From Leuconostoc pseudomesenteroides KCTC 3652 (GTDB taxonomy: Bacteria; Bacillota; Bacilli; Lactobacillales; Lactobacillaceae): a DNA stretch of 64,000 nucleotides. This document shows, piece by piece, positions 45,079 to 55,252 of this stretch; within the stretch, counting starts at the first letter, position 1, and each line of letters begins with the position of its first letter. Both the position numbers and the translations under genes were made by a program. The notes below the pieces were generated by a model that was not told where the DNA came from, did not search any database, and worked only from the letters and a program-made list of their open reading frames with translations. The DNA lies in the NCBI RefSeq assembly GCF_014634745.1, contig NZ_BMBP01000003.1:124001-188000 (forward strand). The letters are read 5' to 3'.

Positions 45079-45817
45079 ATAACCATTGGTTAATATTATT
45101 TCCGGTTAAGCGTCTCATACGACTCTGGAATGCTTTCAACGGCTCTGGATTGGGTTGACTGAGCCAAACAGATATAAAGGCTGTTAAAACTTCAATTAAA
45201 TACTCTAATGCCAATCCTTCTTGCTCGTCCACTTGATGATGTGCTAACAAAATTCGTTTATACTTTGATTTAATAAATGCCAGCCAAATCCCTTTAATGT
45301 ATGGTCGCGTGTATAAAACGTGCAATGGCACTCGCTTAGCATAAAGTAAAGGGGCCATATTATTGATAAAAATAGTAATCAAGTCATGGTGTGAGGCAAC
45401 TTGTGCTTCAATTTCAATTTTGATATTGCGATCAACTTCGTTGAAAAATTCATAGATTAATTCATCCGAATTAGCAAAATAAAGCGCCACATGTTCGGGT
45501 TCCAATGCAGCAACTTGTGCAACCTTGTTGATAGTTGGTTTCTTGTCATACGAGGCAATCATACTTTCTAAAAAGGCATTTAAAATTCTCTCTCTTGCTG
45601 TATGTTGCGTTTGCTGGGTCACTGGGTCCAAAAAAAAATCGAAAGGTAGTTGATATTTATCGATAATCGTAAACATCATTTCTGCCGTCGGTTCACTTAG
45701 GTTTCTTTCCCACTTTGACACTAGCTGATAAGAAACAAATATTGTCTTTGCTAGATCTATTTGGGTCAATTTTTTTGTTTTTCTCAATAACTTGATGCGT
45801 TCTCCAATAATCAACAT
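45077..45817 (-). CDS. Hybrid regulator: XRE helix-turn-helix joined to TetR-like domain
   Basis: 246 aa. Residues 1-62 form a Cro/C1-type helix-turn-helix (IGERIKLLRKTKKLTQIDLA and YQLVSKWERNLSEPT). Residues about 72-245 read like a TetR protein: ARERILNAFLESMIASYDKK, then PTINKVAQVAALEPEHVALYFANSDELIYEFF, then an all-helical effector domain. It therefore seems to carry two DNA-binding modules. No clear target is linked. TetR-type C-terminal domains sense small molecules. The unusual fusion is seen directly; its meaning is inferred. Confidence 0.85.
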   Translation of the reverse strand: MLIIGERIKLLRKTKKLTQIDLAKTIFVSYQLVSKWERNLSEPTAEMMFTIIDKYQLPFDFFLDPVTQQTQHTARERILNAFLESMIASYDKKPTINKVAQVAALEPEHVALYFANSDELIYEFFNEVDRNIKIEIEAQVASHHDLITIFINNMAPLLYAKRVPLHVLYTRPYIKGIWLAFIKSKYKRILLAHHQVDEQEGLALEYLIEVLTAFISVWLSQPNPEPLKAFQSRMRRLTGNNINQWL

Positions 45818-46081
45818 TGTTCTCCCAATACTCTAATTACCTTTGTGCCAATTAACGGCATAATTATCAATCACACTAATAAACGGCAACTATTTTATTC
45901 CTTAAATGATATCATTTTATTAATATAAATTCTTGCATAAAACGTACCTATTTATCGGACAAAACCTAATAAATAGTTGATTCAGCGCTTTTGAGATTCC
46001 AATATAGTTTGTCATAACGGATAATCGCTTAATTAAAATCGTTATTTTAGAACATTAATTATCGTTTCATGACATATATAG

Positions 46082-46129
46082 TTGAATTATGATATTAGTA
46101 GCTATACAATTAAATTGTAAGCGCTTCCT
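46082..46129 (+). promoter_or_regulatory. Promoter with perfect cre site upstream of two small membrane genes
   Basis: TTGAAT (46082-46087), 17 bp, TACAAT (46105-46110), then TGTAAGCGCTTCCT (46116-46129), a 14/14 match to the CcpA consensus lying over the transcription start. Repression by CcpA in glucose is predicted. Bases 45818-46080 show no gene. Confidence 0.75.
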
Positions 46130-46179
46130 ATGATTTTTAAAAACATGAAAAACTAGCGCAACAGTGTAGGATAAACATT

Positions 46180-46272
46180 ATGAACACTAAAAAAATTGAC
46201 TATGTTAACATCATTTTCTTTATAGTAACGGCGGTAATACCTTTTGTTTTCTTATTGGGCAGTATGAAATAA
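46180..46272 (+). CDS. 30-aa small membrane peptide
   Basis: ATG at 46180 with a weak GTAGG upstream. Product: a polar start MNTKKIDYVN, then a membrane segment IIFFIVTAVIPFVFLLG, then SMK. First frame after the cre-controlled promoter. Too short for family assignment; its place in the same transcript as the 67-aa gene makes it credible. Confidence 0.5.
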   Translation: MNTKKIDYVNIIFFIVTAVIPFVFLLGSMK

Positions 46273-46375
46273 CTCATTGGGACAAATTCATGCTTGTTGA
46301 CAACAGGTCACGGCAATATCCACGGTTCCGTTTCACCCAATTAACATCATTTTACTCAGAAGGGAGGTGTTATTT

Positions 46376-46579
46376 ATGTGGCAATTAATTGTTGGTCTGT
46401 TACTGCTGTCGGCCGCCGTTTGGCAAGGTTTTGCCTCACGCAAAGCGTTTATAACCTATCGCACATACGCTGCAAAAACAGATAGTCCTTTTAGAGTGTT
46501 TGGATACTTGTACGGTTTCTTTTTCACAGCATTGTTAGCTGTGTTTGGTATTGTAGAAATTCTAACTTTTTTGGGCTAA
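46376..46579 (+). CDS. 67-aa membrane protein
   Basis: ATG at 46376 behind GGGAGG. Two membrane segments (about 2-18 and 44-64) flank a basic loop (SRKAFITYRTYAAKT). It lies in the transcript that begins at the cre-bearing promoter, 104 bp after the 30-aa peptide. I do not recognise a family. Carbon-catabolite control and tandem small hydrophobic products are the notable features. Confidence 0.65.
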   Translation: MWQLIVGLLLLSAAVWQGFASRKAFITYRTYAAKTDSPFRVFGYLYGFFFTALLAVFGIVEILTFLG

Positions 46580-46599
46580 AAAGACGACTTAATTTCACC

Positions 46600-46843
46600 A
46601 AAAAGGGTCAAAACAAAAAAACAACTTACCCAGCAACAATATTCCTCAAGCCAAGTGCCTGAGCAAATATTATTAATTTTCAAACTAGCCAGAATACACA
46701 ACTATTTTCATAATGGTACTAACCAATTTTCACTAAGTAAGTCGTTCCTAGATTGAAAGAAATCCATTCCTGCCATCGTCACTGACGGCGTCAACAAATC
46801 TGAATGTTATTAGGATCTCCTCCTAATCTCTACCTAAATTATA
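46600..46843 (-). ncRNA. Possible cre-controlled small RNA or orphan leader
   Basis: Expected transcript of the minus-strand promoter at 46838-46866. It starts with a hairpin ATTAGGA/TCCTAAT whose loop and arm hold AGGAGGAG, followed by a hairpin GCCGTC/GATGGC. There is no start codon at a useful distance from AGGAGGAG; the only ORF (22 codons from about 46777) has no ribosome site. It may be a functional RNA or the leader of a lost gene. Confidence 0.35.
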
Positions 46844-46875
46844 GCATGTCTCTTCTATATTTGCAAGCGCTTACA
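46838..46875 (-). promoter_or_regulatory. Minus-strand promoter with perfect cre site and no evident gene
   Basis: TTGCAA (46861-46866), 17 bp, TATAAT (46838-46843). The minus strand reads TGTAAGCGCTTGCA (46862-46875), a 14/14 cre match overlapping the -35. It lies just after the dextransucrase terminator. Confidence 0.7.
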
Positions 46876-46887
46876 TATATTTGATTG

Positions 46888-46924
46888 ACAAAAGGTAACA
46901 GCACATTCCTACTGTTACCTTTAA
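46888..46924 (-). terminator. Rho-independent terminator of the dextransucrase gene
   Basis: Minus strand AAAGGTAACAG, 10-nt loop, CTGTTACCTTT-TGT. Confidence 0.85.
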
Positions 46925-46959
46925 TGTTTAGTTAAGTCAGCTACAGTGATTCAGTCACC

Positions 46960-49900
46960 TTATCGGTCAACCAGTGAGAGATTACCATCTTGATCAGCAT
47001 AGTACCATGTTTTACCTTGATCGACTGTGACAAAATTATTTTTAACCAAATTGCCTGAATCTGCGTCGTAATAATGCTGTTTATCACCATCAGCAATAAT
47101 TTGGCCCTTTACTTGGCGACCATCTGTCCTAAAGTATTGCGTTTCACCGTTGATAATTTGTTGACCTGTTACAAGAACACCTGTTGCGTCGGCGTAATAC
47201 CAACTATCATTGTAACTGATATATCGATTTGTGACTAAATCACCATTACCACCTTGATAATAATATTGTTGCCCATCATTTGAGATGATTTGGTCTTTGA
47301 TTTGTATCCCATTATCATCAAAATACAGCTTGTGACCATTAACCTCTTGCGCACCTACCACAAGATTACCATCTTGATCGGCATAATACCAAGTTTTACC
47401 TTGATCCGGTGTCAAAAAGTCATTTTTGATAAGATTTCCAGTGTTTGCATCGTAATAACTTTTCTGATTACCAGTCACAACAATTTGACCTTTAATTTGT
47501 TGCCCATTGCTGGCAAAATATTGAACGTTACCATTAATACTTTGAACACCAGTCACTAACTCGCCCTTGGTGTTGGCATAGTACCAGCTGTTGTTGTAAC
47601 TGACATATTGATTCGTTGCCAAATTACCATTCCCAGCTTGATAATAGCGTTGCACACCGCCAAGAGTAATGATGGCACCTTTTGTTTGAACACCATTCAC
47701 ATCAAAATATTGCGCATGTCCATCAACTGTATAAGTACCAGTTACCATTTCCCCATCACCATCAAAGTAATAACTATTACCTTCTGTGTCGGTCACGTAA
47801 CTATCCTGAACCTGTGCCCCATTAGTCGCATAGTAATTGACGGTCCCATCCGCTGTTTGTAAAAAGGATCCCCGCAACTCTACACCATTTGGCAAAAACA
47901 TATAGTTTTTACCATTGATTGTCTTACTACCAACTGTCATCAGACCATTTTTATTGAAATAATAGTAATTGCCAGAAACATCATCTTTGACGAATTGATT
48001 TTTAGCCTGAATACCACTCTTAGAGTAATATACAATACCCTTACTTGTTTGTTCAAAGCCTGTCATTGTGGGTTTTCCAGTCAGCTGATTAGGCAAAAAG
48101 TCATCATCTGTACTGTTCGAAATCACTTTAAAGTAATTCTGCGTACCACCATCAGATAGCACATATCCAAAACCACGTCCTTGAATATTTGAACCATTAA
48201 AGTATTTTGCCGACCACTCTTTAATCTTAGTTGAATCATCAATTGGCAGTCCTGTCGAAACCTGAATTGTTTTGAATAAACTTGGATATTTAGACTTAAT
48301 AATTGCTAAGAACTCACCACCATATTTACTTTGATATTCGCCACCACCAACTGTGTGAGATACATACAATACATTGGCTGCATTTGAATTGGCTGACTGA
48401 TTACCAAGACTATCGGTGCGTGATACAGACACCAGTTCTGTTTGAGGCAAATTATAAATCTGGTCTGGCACAAAGTCAGCCATTGCTTGTATGCCATTAG
48501 CATGCAATGCTTTAATCGCATCACGCAATTGCTGATCGGTTCCATACTTCGTTGGCGTTTCAAATCCCAAATCGTAACGATCAGTGAAGGCATAACCATT
48601 TTGAATAATGGAATCCAAAAAGCTTGTATCGGTGCTCGAGCGATATTGCGGTGCCATTTGGAAACTCGTGACACCCCAAGATTTGAACAGATTAACATTA
48701 GCAGCTATTTTGACATTTGCAAATTCACTTTCTGACTGAGGTGTTGATTGAAAGTTTGAAAAGCCTTCATAAATTAGGTTGGAATCTAAGGCAGCATTTG
48801 AATGAAGCGTATTGCCATCATTAGAAGTCGATTCACTAGCAGCAGTACGTACATCTTGATCATCCGTAGCATCTTTAGGCGCCCAAACTGATAAGAAGCC
48901 AGATACTTGAACATTACTATAGCCATGAATTTCAGAAGCAGTGAAAATCAAGTCCCCATTACTGTCTGTTGTTTTAAAAATATCGGTATTATTTGCAATA
49001 CCGTTGTCGGTTGTCTCAAGTATCTCACGATAAACTTGATTTGCATGTGCAATGCCCATATGGAGCACGACGGTTTCACCAGACGCCAACGAAAGGTTGG
49101 GATTATTAGAAACAATAACACCTATACCTGAGTTAATACTGGTTAAATCATCTGATGTCGCATTAGCGTCAGCCAAATTTTTGCCATAACGCACACTTGT
49201 TAAAATATCATGTTGATCAACCGCCATTGACTGTCCACCTGCAACATATTTAACGCGAGACTGCAATAAATTAACGATAGCATCATAATAGGGTGTTTGC
49301 GTGCCCATATACTCACCATCATCTGTATATAAATCACCATAATACACACGTGGAATCGTATCTTTATTGGTCAAAAGCATGGCATAAGCACTTGGCATAT
49401 TGTATTGGGTATATTGTTTATCCACCCGATTCATATCAGCGTTATACACGGCAAATGCCTCTTCTAATTGCGCTTGAGTTGGCGCAAGACTATTCACCAC
49501 ATCAGGATGTAAATCTTTAATTATTGTAGCAATTACCGTTTGAACTTCACTGTCATGTGCACGAACAAATGAGTAATTTGGCGTCGCAACATTTTCGGTT
49601 GAATCGTTGGCACGATTAATCATAAAGTATTCTAGGAAGCGTCGCATGTCAGCACGATTACCAACTTGTTTTGTCAATGAAAAGAGTAATTGTTGCTGCG
49701 TATACGTGTCCATTGTCAATTGATTACTACCCGTTTTTGACATGTATTCCGCATCATTAGCAGACCAATCTTCCAAAATCGATAAATGTTGGTTAGCATT
49801 TGTGTCAGATAAACTGGTGCCGTAAGCTAATTTAAAGTAATCAGAAGCGATCTGCAACAAATCAGCGTCCACGTTATCAACAGCATCAACTCTAATACCA

Positions 49901-51414
49901 TCGAAATTAGCCGTTGGATCATTAGCTGTAATTGAACCAAAATTCATTAAATAGTACAACCAGTTAAGTTGTTCAGCTTGAACTACTGGATTGGAATTAT
50001 CAACATCATTTGCTAATAATAATTCAAACCCACCTTTAGATTTATCAGTGTCATAACGCGTTGTACCAGATTGATTAGTCGGAGTTCGATTAAGCAAACG
50101 AAAATTCGAATTAGCATCAGGCGTCAATGGACTATTGACATACGTTAATGCACCACCTTGTAAGTGATCATTGCTTGGTGATTCACTCACCTCGTTCCAC
50201 TGTGGTTGTGTATTAATAAACTGAGTCATCAACGCTTTTAACCAGTCGGTTGATTTTTCTTGGCTAATTCGCATCTCAATATTTTTTTGAACAGCTCTCA
50301 CAGCGTCATTCATAATGGCAAGATCACTAGCGGTTGTAAATGGTGCGTTAATCGAGAGCAAACCATTTGCAGCCATCATGTTGAGATAATTGACCTCGGT
50401 CACAATATCCGGTTGCCAAGTGATTAAAATGGGACGTTTATCCTCAGCAGTAGATGGCCGCCATGACTCACCATTTTCCAATATTTCTTTAGGTCTGTAC
50501 CAACTTTCTGCCGTCAGATAGCCATTGATATTATCAAAGCTGGCGGCTGTATTATCATAGGCAGCATTATGAACTGTGTAATCCGAGTTGTCGATTGTAA
50601 CGCCAGTTTTAATGGTTGAGGCATCAGTATTATCTGCTTCACCAGTTGTGCTATTGAAGAAAGTTACGACACCATTTAATACTGCTGTGTAACCCTTCAT
50701 TAATTTACCAGTGCTGTCAAAATAATAGGTCTTGCCATTAATTTGTTGCACTCCGGATACCGCATTACCGTTGGAATCAAAGTAATATTTATCTCCGTTG
50801 GCTGCCGTTAAATAATCTCCTTTGACTTGGACACCATTAAGACTAAATCCCTTAAGGGTATCTCCAATTTTGTGTAGCCCAACCAGTGCAACGCCACTGT
50901 CGTCATCAAAATAATAGGTATTACCATTAATTGTTTTGTATGCGCCTGTCAAAACTGTGCCATCAGGATTAACGTATCTGATCTGATTATTTGTTGTCAA
51001 TAATCCTGTCTCAATCGCTGCATCACTATTTTGTGGTGTTTCTACGTCATTATTAGTTTGAGCTGTTGTTTCCTGAGCTTCTGTTGATTGGCTATTCGTT
51101 GTATCGCCTGTTTCAACTTTTGGCGTGGTGTCTTTTGACTCATCATTTTGATCTGTTGGCGTCTGAATATTGGTGTTATCAGCTTGAGTATCATCCAAAT
51201 TTGGATTAACTGTCGTCGCTACAGACGCATCAATACTAGTGTCCTGATCTGTTACTACATTCTGCGTCGTTGTTGCAACCGATGGATCATTTACATTTTG
51301 ATCAGCACTTACACTGGCTTGATTCACCATCAAAAAAGCAGTAGTCAACCCAGCTACCACCCAACTTTTTTTTGCCTTATAAAGCTTCTTTCTTGCCACG
51401 GATTTCTCTCTCAT
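46960..51414 (-). CDS. Dextransucrase-type glucansucrase (GH70)
   Basis: 1484 aa from ATG 51414 (GGAG ten bases upstream). Secreted enzyme that makes dextran from sucrose outside the cell. The signal peptide has the [10 protein letters not shown] motif of this family, followed by a Thr/Gln/Asp-rich variable region to about 135. Glucan-binding repeats lie at about 145-250 and 1110-1480. Catalytic residues are the nucleophile Asp510 ([12 protein letters not shown]), Glu548 ([10 protein letters not shown]) and Asp621 ([11 protein letters not shown]). SEV after that Asp is typical of alpha-1,6 linkage formers. The last repeat is cut short ([11 protein letters not shown]), so the C-terminus may be slightly truncated compared with relatives. 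Similar to DsrS/DsrD; I do not assign an exact allele. Confidence 0.97.
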   Translation of the reverse strand: MREKSVARKKLYKAKKSWVVAGLTTAFLMVNQASVSADQNVNDPSVATTTQNVVTDQDTSIDASVATTVNPNLDDTQADNTNIQTPTDQNDESKDTTPKVETGDTTNSQSTEAQETTAQTNNDVETPQNSDAAIETGLLTTNNQIRYVNPDGTVLTGAYKTINGNTYYFDDDSGVALVGLHKIGDTLKGFSLNGVQVKGDYLTAANGDKYYFDSNGNAVSGVQQINGKTYYFDSTGKLMKGYTAVLNGVVTFFNSTTGEADNTDASTIKTGVTIDNSDYTVHNAAYDNTAASFDNINGYLTAESWYRPKEILENGESWRPSTAEDKRPILITWQPDIVTEVNYLNMMAANGLLSINAPFTTASDLAIMNDAVRAVQKNIEMRISQEKSTDWLKALMTQFINTQPQWNEVSESPSNDHLQGGALTYVNSPLTPDANSNFRLLNRTPTNQSGTTRYDTDKSKGGFELLLANDVDNSNPVVQAEQLNWLYYLMNFGSITANDPTANFDGIRVDAVDNVDADLLQIASDYFKLAYGTSLSDTNANQHLSILEDWSANDAEYMSKTGSNQLTMDTYTQQQLLFSLTKQVGNRADMRRFLEYFMINRANDSTENVATPNYSFVRAHDSEVQTVIATIIKDLHPDVVNSLAPTQAQLEEAFAVYNADMNRVDKQYTQYNMPSAYAMLLTNKDTIPRVYYGDLYTDDGEYMGTQTPYYDAIVNLLQSRVKYVAGGQSMAVDQHDILTSVRYGKNLADANATSDDLTSINSGIGVIVSNNPNLSLASGETVVLHMGIAHANQVYREILETTDNGIANNTDIFKTTDSNGDLIFTASEIHGYSNVQVSGFLSVWAPKDATDDQDVRTAASESTSNDGNTLHSNAALDSNLIYEGFSNFQSTPQSESEFANVKIAANVNLFKSWGVTSFQMAPQYRSSTDTSFLDSIIQNGYAFTDRYDLGFETPTKYGTDQQLRDAIKALHANGIQAMADFVPDQIYNLPQTELVSVSRTDSLGNQSANSNAANVLYVSHTVGGGEYQSKYGGEFLAIIKSKYPSLFKTIQVSTGLPIDDSTKIKEWSAKYFNGSNIQGRGFGYVLSDGGTQNYFKVISNSTDDDFLPNQLTGKPTMTGFEQTSKGIVYYSKSGIQAKNQFVKDDVSGNYYYFNKNGLMTVGSKTINGKNYMFLPNGVELRGSFLQTADGTVNYYATNGAQVQDSYVTDTEGNSYYFDGDGEMVTGTYTVDGHAQYFDVNGVQTKGAIITLGGVQRYYQAGNGNLATNQYVSYNNSWYYANTKGELVTGVQSINGNVQYFASNGQQIKGQIVVTGNQKSYYDANTGNLIKNDFLTPDQGKTWYYADQDGNLVVGAQEVNGHKLYFDDNGIQIKDQIISNDGQQYYYQGGNGDLVTNRYISYNDSWYYADATGVLVTGQQIINGETQYFRTDGRQVKGQIIADGDKQHYYDADSGNLVKNNFVTVDQGKTWYYADQDGNLSLVDR

Positions 51415-51468
51415 AATACTCATTCTCCATAATTTTTTAACCACGTTTTCATTTAACGTTATTTGTAA

Positions 51469-51500
51469 ATTGTATCACAATTTTTGGCAAACGTTTGTCA
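51469..51500 (-). promoter_or_regulatory. Extended -10 promoter and imperfect palindrome upstream of dextransucrase
   Basis: Minus strand TGTGATACAAT, a strong extended -10 (TACAAT at 51469-51474), about 55 bp before the start. Just upstream is the imperfect palindrome TTGGCAAACGTTTGTCA (51484-51500, given on the plus strand). It has a cre-like centre but four mismatches to the CcpA consensus, so the binding protein is uncertain. Confidence 0.55.
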
Positions 51501-51626
51501 GAAAAATGTAAAAATTAATTTCTTTATGGCTTGATTACTTTAAAACAAGACATCCGCCAAACCCTTATTTAGCAGCATTTTAGATTTTATTTTGATAATG
51601 ATGTCAGAAGCGGTCACAATATCATC

Positions 51627-51661
51627 GAAAAAAAATAACGATATAACTTGTTAATATCGTT
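51627..51661 (-). terminator. Minus-strand terminator-like hairpin
   Basis: Minus strand AACGATAT, loop, ATATCGTT, then ATTTTTTTT. It backs up the stronger hairpin at 51747-51783. Nothing else is seen between 51500 and 51747. Confidence 0.6.
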
Positions 51662-51746
51662 GTTATATTCACAATATTTATTCAATTTTTAGAACTAACT
51701 TCAGGCTTTTTTTATGAGTCATTTTACACCAAAAATGAGTGATATT

Positions 51747-51783
51747 AAAAATCGCTGATGATATTAATTCATCAGCGATTTTT
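51747..51783 (-). terminator. Terminator of the DUF2075-like gene
   Basis: AAAAATCGCTGATGA, 7-nt loop, TCATCAGCGATTTTT: a perfect 15-bp stem able to work on both strands, 38 bp after the gene. Confidence 0.85.
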
Positions 51784-51820
51784 GTGTCGTTCTTAAAAAT
51801 TTGTGTTACGTCAAATGTCA

Positions 51821-52993
51821 TTAGTCACGATACAATTCTAACAGTCGTTGCCGTAGAGAATCATCATAAGCCGTTAGGTATAAACCATATTTACCACGTT
51901 TCATCAAAACATTTAAAACGTTGGCAATGAAAGCTTTAAATTCGGCTTTTGTAAACTGTTTATCCTGACGTTTCTTAAATATTTCCTTGTGTGAGTATTT
52001 CTCTGGCAAAATAGTCATGCTGTCTGTTTTTGCATCATAGCCAAACGATGGTCCAATAATCATCCCCACAAAATTCAAATCAAAACCCTGCAAGGTATAT
52101 ATTGTTCCAACTTGCTTAATAGAGTATTCACGTTTAGCCCAGTGTGTGCGTTGTGGATCCCATTCATCCCAAGGCAGTGAAAAGCTATCCATTTCAACGT
52201 TATGACGGCCATCAATCCTTGGAAATCCTGACGTTGCAACAACTCGGCTTAACCCGACTGACTTATTTTTTTGGACAATATTGTCGTAAAGTTCCCCAGC
52301 TTTATCAAAAACTTTGAACTCGAAGTCACTATCATTTGGGAACGGATATAATGGTTTTTCAGCCGTTAGATCGTCCATCCATTTTACTTGTGACTCACTG
52401 GCAATCATGCGGTACTGAAAATTCATATCAAACAACTTATGTGGCCGATTGCCGATTGTTTTGTATAAAAAGTCTTTTGACCAATACATTTTTGATTGAA
52501 AAACTTGTGCAAAATCATAAACAACTACCACAATTTTAGCTAAATCCATTAAATCAGTTAGTTGATTGTTGCCGTTATAATGCATATATGGTTCGGGCTT
52601 GGACAATAATAAATGCGCTTCATCCACAAAAATGACATCATATCGCCAATGGTTTTTTTGAGCATGGTTAATTAGTGGCGTCGGGCGCGTAATATCTCGC
52701 TCTCGCATACCCGGAATACTTTCCGCAATGTCTTTATAGGCTTTGAAGAGTTCAGGGTGATTAACCACCAAGGCTGTTTTATAACGTTTATCAGTCATGT
52801 ATTTAGTGACAAGATCCATCAGTACAACAGACTTGCCCGTACCAGCTGCCCCCTGAATAATCGCAACAGCGTGGTTGTTATTTGCGACACTAGTGCCGAT
52901 ATAATCATTGATATCGCCAATGACACGTTCTTGATCTTGTGACAATTGATCAACAAAAAATTGTTTTTTGAGTTGTTCGTTCATTTCAGCCAT
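51821..52993 (-). CDS. DUF2075-like P-loop ATPase/helicase-related protein
   Basis: 390 aa. Walker A is IIQGAAGTGKSVVLMDL (about 44-60), Walker B is DVIFVDEAHLLL (about 120-132), and a later arginine-rich segment NFQYRMIASESQVKW resembles helicase motif positions. GTIYTLQGFDLNFVGMIIG near residue 300 is the motif V-like region seen in DUF2075 proteins. It probably acts on nucleic acid in the cytoplasm; the exact role is unknown. It lies alone upstream of the dextransucrase region, without restriction or phage genes nearby. Confidence 0.82.
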   Translation of the reverse strand: MAEMNEQLKKQFFVDQLSQDQERVIGDINDYIGTSVANNNHAVAIIQGAAGTGKSVVLMDLVTKYMTDKRYKTALVVNHPELFKAYKDIAESIPGMRERDITRPTPLINHAQKNHWRYDVIFVDEAHLLLSKPEPYMHYNGNNQLTDLMDLAKIVVVVYDFAQVFQSKMYWSKDFLYKTIGNRPHKLFDMNFQYRMIASESQVKWMDDLTAEKPLYPFPNDSDFEFKVFDKAGELYDNIVQKNKSVGLSRVVATSGFPRIDGRHNVEMDSFSLPWDEWDPQRTHWAKREYSIKQVGTIYTLQGFDLNFVGMIIGPSFGYDAKTDSMTILPEKYSHKEIFKKRQDKQFTKAEFKAFIANVLNVLMKRGKYGLYLTAYDDSLRQRLLELYRD

Positions 52994-53051
52994 GGTTTAT
53001 TTCTCACTTTCAACACCATCGTTGTTAAATCATTATCCGGCACAAATGCAG

Positions 53052-53762
53052 TCATTTTGTAGCATAATGCACGGCCGCAGCACCCAAATTAAATCTAGAA
53101 ATAACAACTTTTTGAAACTTTAATCGCAGCATTACTTGACCCAATGTCATATAATCCATAAAGTTTTCAGTCGTTTCATCTAAATATTTATAAGCCGAGT
53201 ATTTACCATTTGCAAAATATTTCCCCAGCAATGGCATCACTTGTCCAAAATATAAGCGCCAAAAGGGCTTAACAATAGGATTATCTGGTTGAGATGTTTC
53301 AAGAACGACGAGTTGTCCACCCGGCTTAAGCACCCTATACATCTCGCGTAACCCTTGAATTGGATCAGGCAAGTTTCTAAGACCAAAGCCAATAGTCACA
53401 ATATCAAAATGATTATCTTCAAATGGCAGTGACATAGCATCGCCTTGCACTAGTGTGATTTTATCTGCATAGTCACTCAAGTCGACTTTATGTTGCCCAA
53501 CTGTGAGCATTTCCCGACTAAAATCCAACCCCGTTATTTTTGCTGTGGGGTCGCTTTTTTCTGCCAAGGCAATTGCCCAATCAGCCGTTCCAGTTGCTAA
53601 ATCAATAATTTCAGCACCTTTTGGAAAAACCATTTTTTTCATAACTTTTTGTCGCCAATTTTTATGCGTTCCCAAACTAATAATATTGTTCATTTTGTCA
53701 TATTCTGGCGCAATGGTATTAAACAGGGATTGTACATCAGTATTTTTAGGTGATAGGGTCAT
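53052..53762 (-). CDS. menG: Demethylmenaquinone methyltransferase
   Basis: 236 aa SAM-dependent C-methyltransferase of the UbiE/MenG family. Motifs: YDKMNNIISLGTHKNWR, IDLATGTADWAIALA (SAM motif I), VTIGFGLRNLPDPIQGLREMYRVLKPGG, and the C-terminal FNLGAAAVHYATK region. It performs the last step of menaquinone synthesis at the membrane surface. It overlaps menE by ATGA. These two are the only men genes here; the rest would be elsewhere, or the strain uses imported precursors. Confidence 0.96.
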   Translation of the reverse strand: MTLSPKNTDVQSLFNTIAPEYDKMNNIISLGTHKNWRQKVMKKMVFPKGAEIIDLATGTADWAIALAEKSDPTAKITGLDFSREMLTVGQHKVDLSDYADKITLVQGDAMSLPFEDNHFDIVTIGFGLRNLPDPIQGLREMYRVLKPGGQLVVLETSQPDNPIVKPFWRLYFGQVMPLLGKYFANGKYSAYKYLDETTENFMDYMTLGQVMLRLKFQKVVISRFNLGAAAVHYATK

Positions 53763-55204
53763 GTTAGCTCCTTCAATCGTGTGATTTCTGCTATGAATTT
53801 GATGCGCTGCGTCTTACCACTGGCAGTTCGATGCCAGTCGTTTGCAAAATAAAACCGTTTGGGTACTTTGTAATGTGCTAGTTTTTCGCGTCCGTAGGCT
53901 TTTAAGTTGGCTAAGGATAGTTCGCTACCCGCCACAATGGCCACTGGCACTCGCCCCCACTGTTCATCAGGAACACCAACCACCACAATGTTGTCAATCT
54001 CTGACAACTTTAAATAAACTGATTCTATTTCATCTGGAAAAATATTTTCGCCACCAGAACTGATCATATCACCTTCACGACCCTGCACAAACAAGAATCC
54101 ATCATCATCTAGATAACCAAAATCTTCAGTGTTAAACCACCCGTCATGGCACTTTTCTGCTAATTTATTTGGCTGATTAAGGTAACCAGTTGTCAACGTT
54201 GGTGACTTAATCCAAATATTACCCATTCTAACTGGCACGCCAAGATGATCAGCAATTTTCAAGCTCACTGGAAATAATGGTTTACCGACCGATCCTAATT
54301 TTTCATCGGCGTATTCAGCGTCTAAAGCAATCACTTGCGAGGCAGTCTCAGTCATGCCATAAGACTGAATGATTGGAATATGATGGGCCTGTGCTCGCTT
54401 TAATGTTGCGCGATCCGTGGGACCGCCACCTAACAGCATCGTACGAAATCCACTATTATAAGACACATTTTCCGGCAAATCGTTTAGTAGTTGTTTAAGC
54501 ATCACAGGCACTACCGACATAGTCGTAATATGACTATTAACGAGTAGCTCATTCGCTTGATGCGCATTAAATTTTGGTAACAGCACCACGCGCATGCCAT
54601 AAATCAGACCCCGCATTAAAATTGAAAAACCACTAATATGAAAAATAGGCACCGCTGTTAACCAAGCGTCATCAGCAGTCAACCCCAAATTTAGAGCACT
54701 GCCCATAGCTGAAAAAAAGTGATTATTGAAGGTTTGCATCACACCTTTTGGTTTACCAGTAGTACCAGAAGTATACATAATACTGGTAACAGCATCATCA
54801 GGAAAATTTTCAACCAAATCTAGTCGTGATGATCTGCCAGTGGATAAGGCATTAAACGTTAATTGTTTATCCACATTTAGCTGATGCTGATAGTCTTCGT
54901 CTGTGATTAAAAGCGAAATATCAGCATCTGTCAATTGATAGTTAATTTCATCAACTGACAAACGGCGATTAATAAAAACAATCGTTTTGCCAAGTTGCTG
55001 TACTGCCATAATCGTCAAATAACTCGCAATTGTGTTCGTGACAATTAAGGCAATCCTTGGTTTTGTTCCCGCCACTACCGTCAATCGCTCAGCAATTTTT
55101 TTTGTTCGATCAGCAACTTCTTGAAAGGTCAGTTGCTGCCCTTTTTCCTGCACAGCAACGCGATTAGGCGTGAGTTGTGCACGTTTTATCAACCAGTTTT
55201 CCAT
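53759..55204 (-). CDS. menE: o-Succinylbenzoate-CoA ligase
   Basis: 481 aa adenylate-forming enzyme. The AMP-binding motif is SIMYTSGTTGKPKGVMQ (about 135-152), followed by IIQSYGMTETASQVIAL, TGYLNQPNKLAEK, and the C-terminal hinge WFNTEDFGYLDDDGFLFVQGRE; the catalytic Lys is in ASGKTQRIKF. Activates succinylbenzoate for menaquinone synthesis. Pairing with menG by overlap supports MenE over a general acyl-CoA ligase. Confidence 0.93.
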   Translation of the reverse strand: MENWLIKRAQLTPNRVAVQEKGQQLTFQEVADRTKKIAERLTVVAGTKPRIALIVTNTIASYLTIMAVQQLGKTIVFINRRLSVDEINYQLTDADISLLITDEDYQHQLNVDKQLTFNALSTGRSSRLDLVENFPDDAVTSIMYTSGTTGKPKGVMQTFNNHFFSAMGSALNLGLTADDAWLTAVPIFHISGFSILMRGLIYGMRVVLLPKFNAHQANELLVNSHITTMSVVPVMLKQLLNDLPENVSYNSGFRTMLLGGGPTDRATLKRAQAHHIPIIQSYGMTETASQVIALDAEYADEKLGSVGKPLFPVSLKIADHLGVPVRMGNIWIKSPTLTTGYLNQPNKLAEKCHDGWFNTEDFGYLDDDGFLFVQGREGDMISSGGENIFPDEIESVYLKLSEIDNIVVVGVPDEQWGRVPVAIVAGSELSLANLKAYGREKLAHYKVPKRFYFANDWHRTASGKTQRIKFIAEITRLKELT

Positions 55205-55252
55205 TTTTCTATCATACCGCAGAATGCACTAAAAAAAAATAGACGTCATCGT

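Noticed and set aside
46376-46579. Small membrane protein as bacteriocin or immunity protein
   Set aside because: No leader, double glycine, export genes or regulator nearby; the cre site suggests carbon control.
51484-51500. cre site controlling dextransucrase
   Set aside because: The palindrome has the right centre but four mismatches to the CcpA consensus; kept only as an unassigned palindrome.
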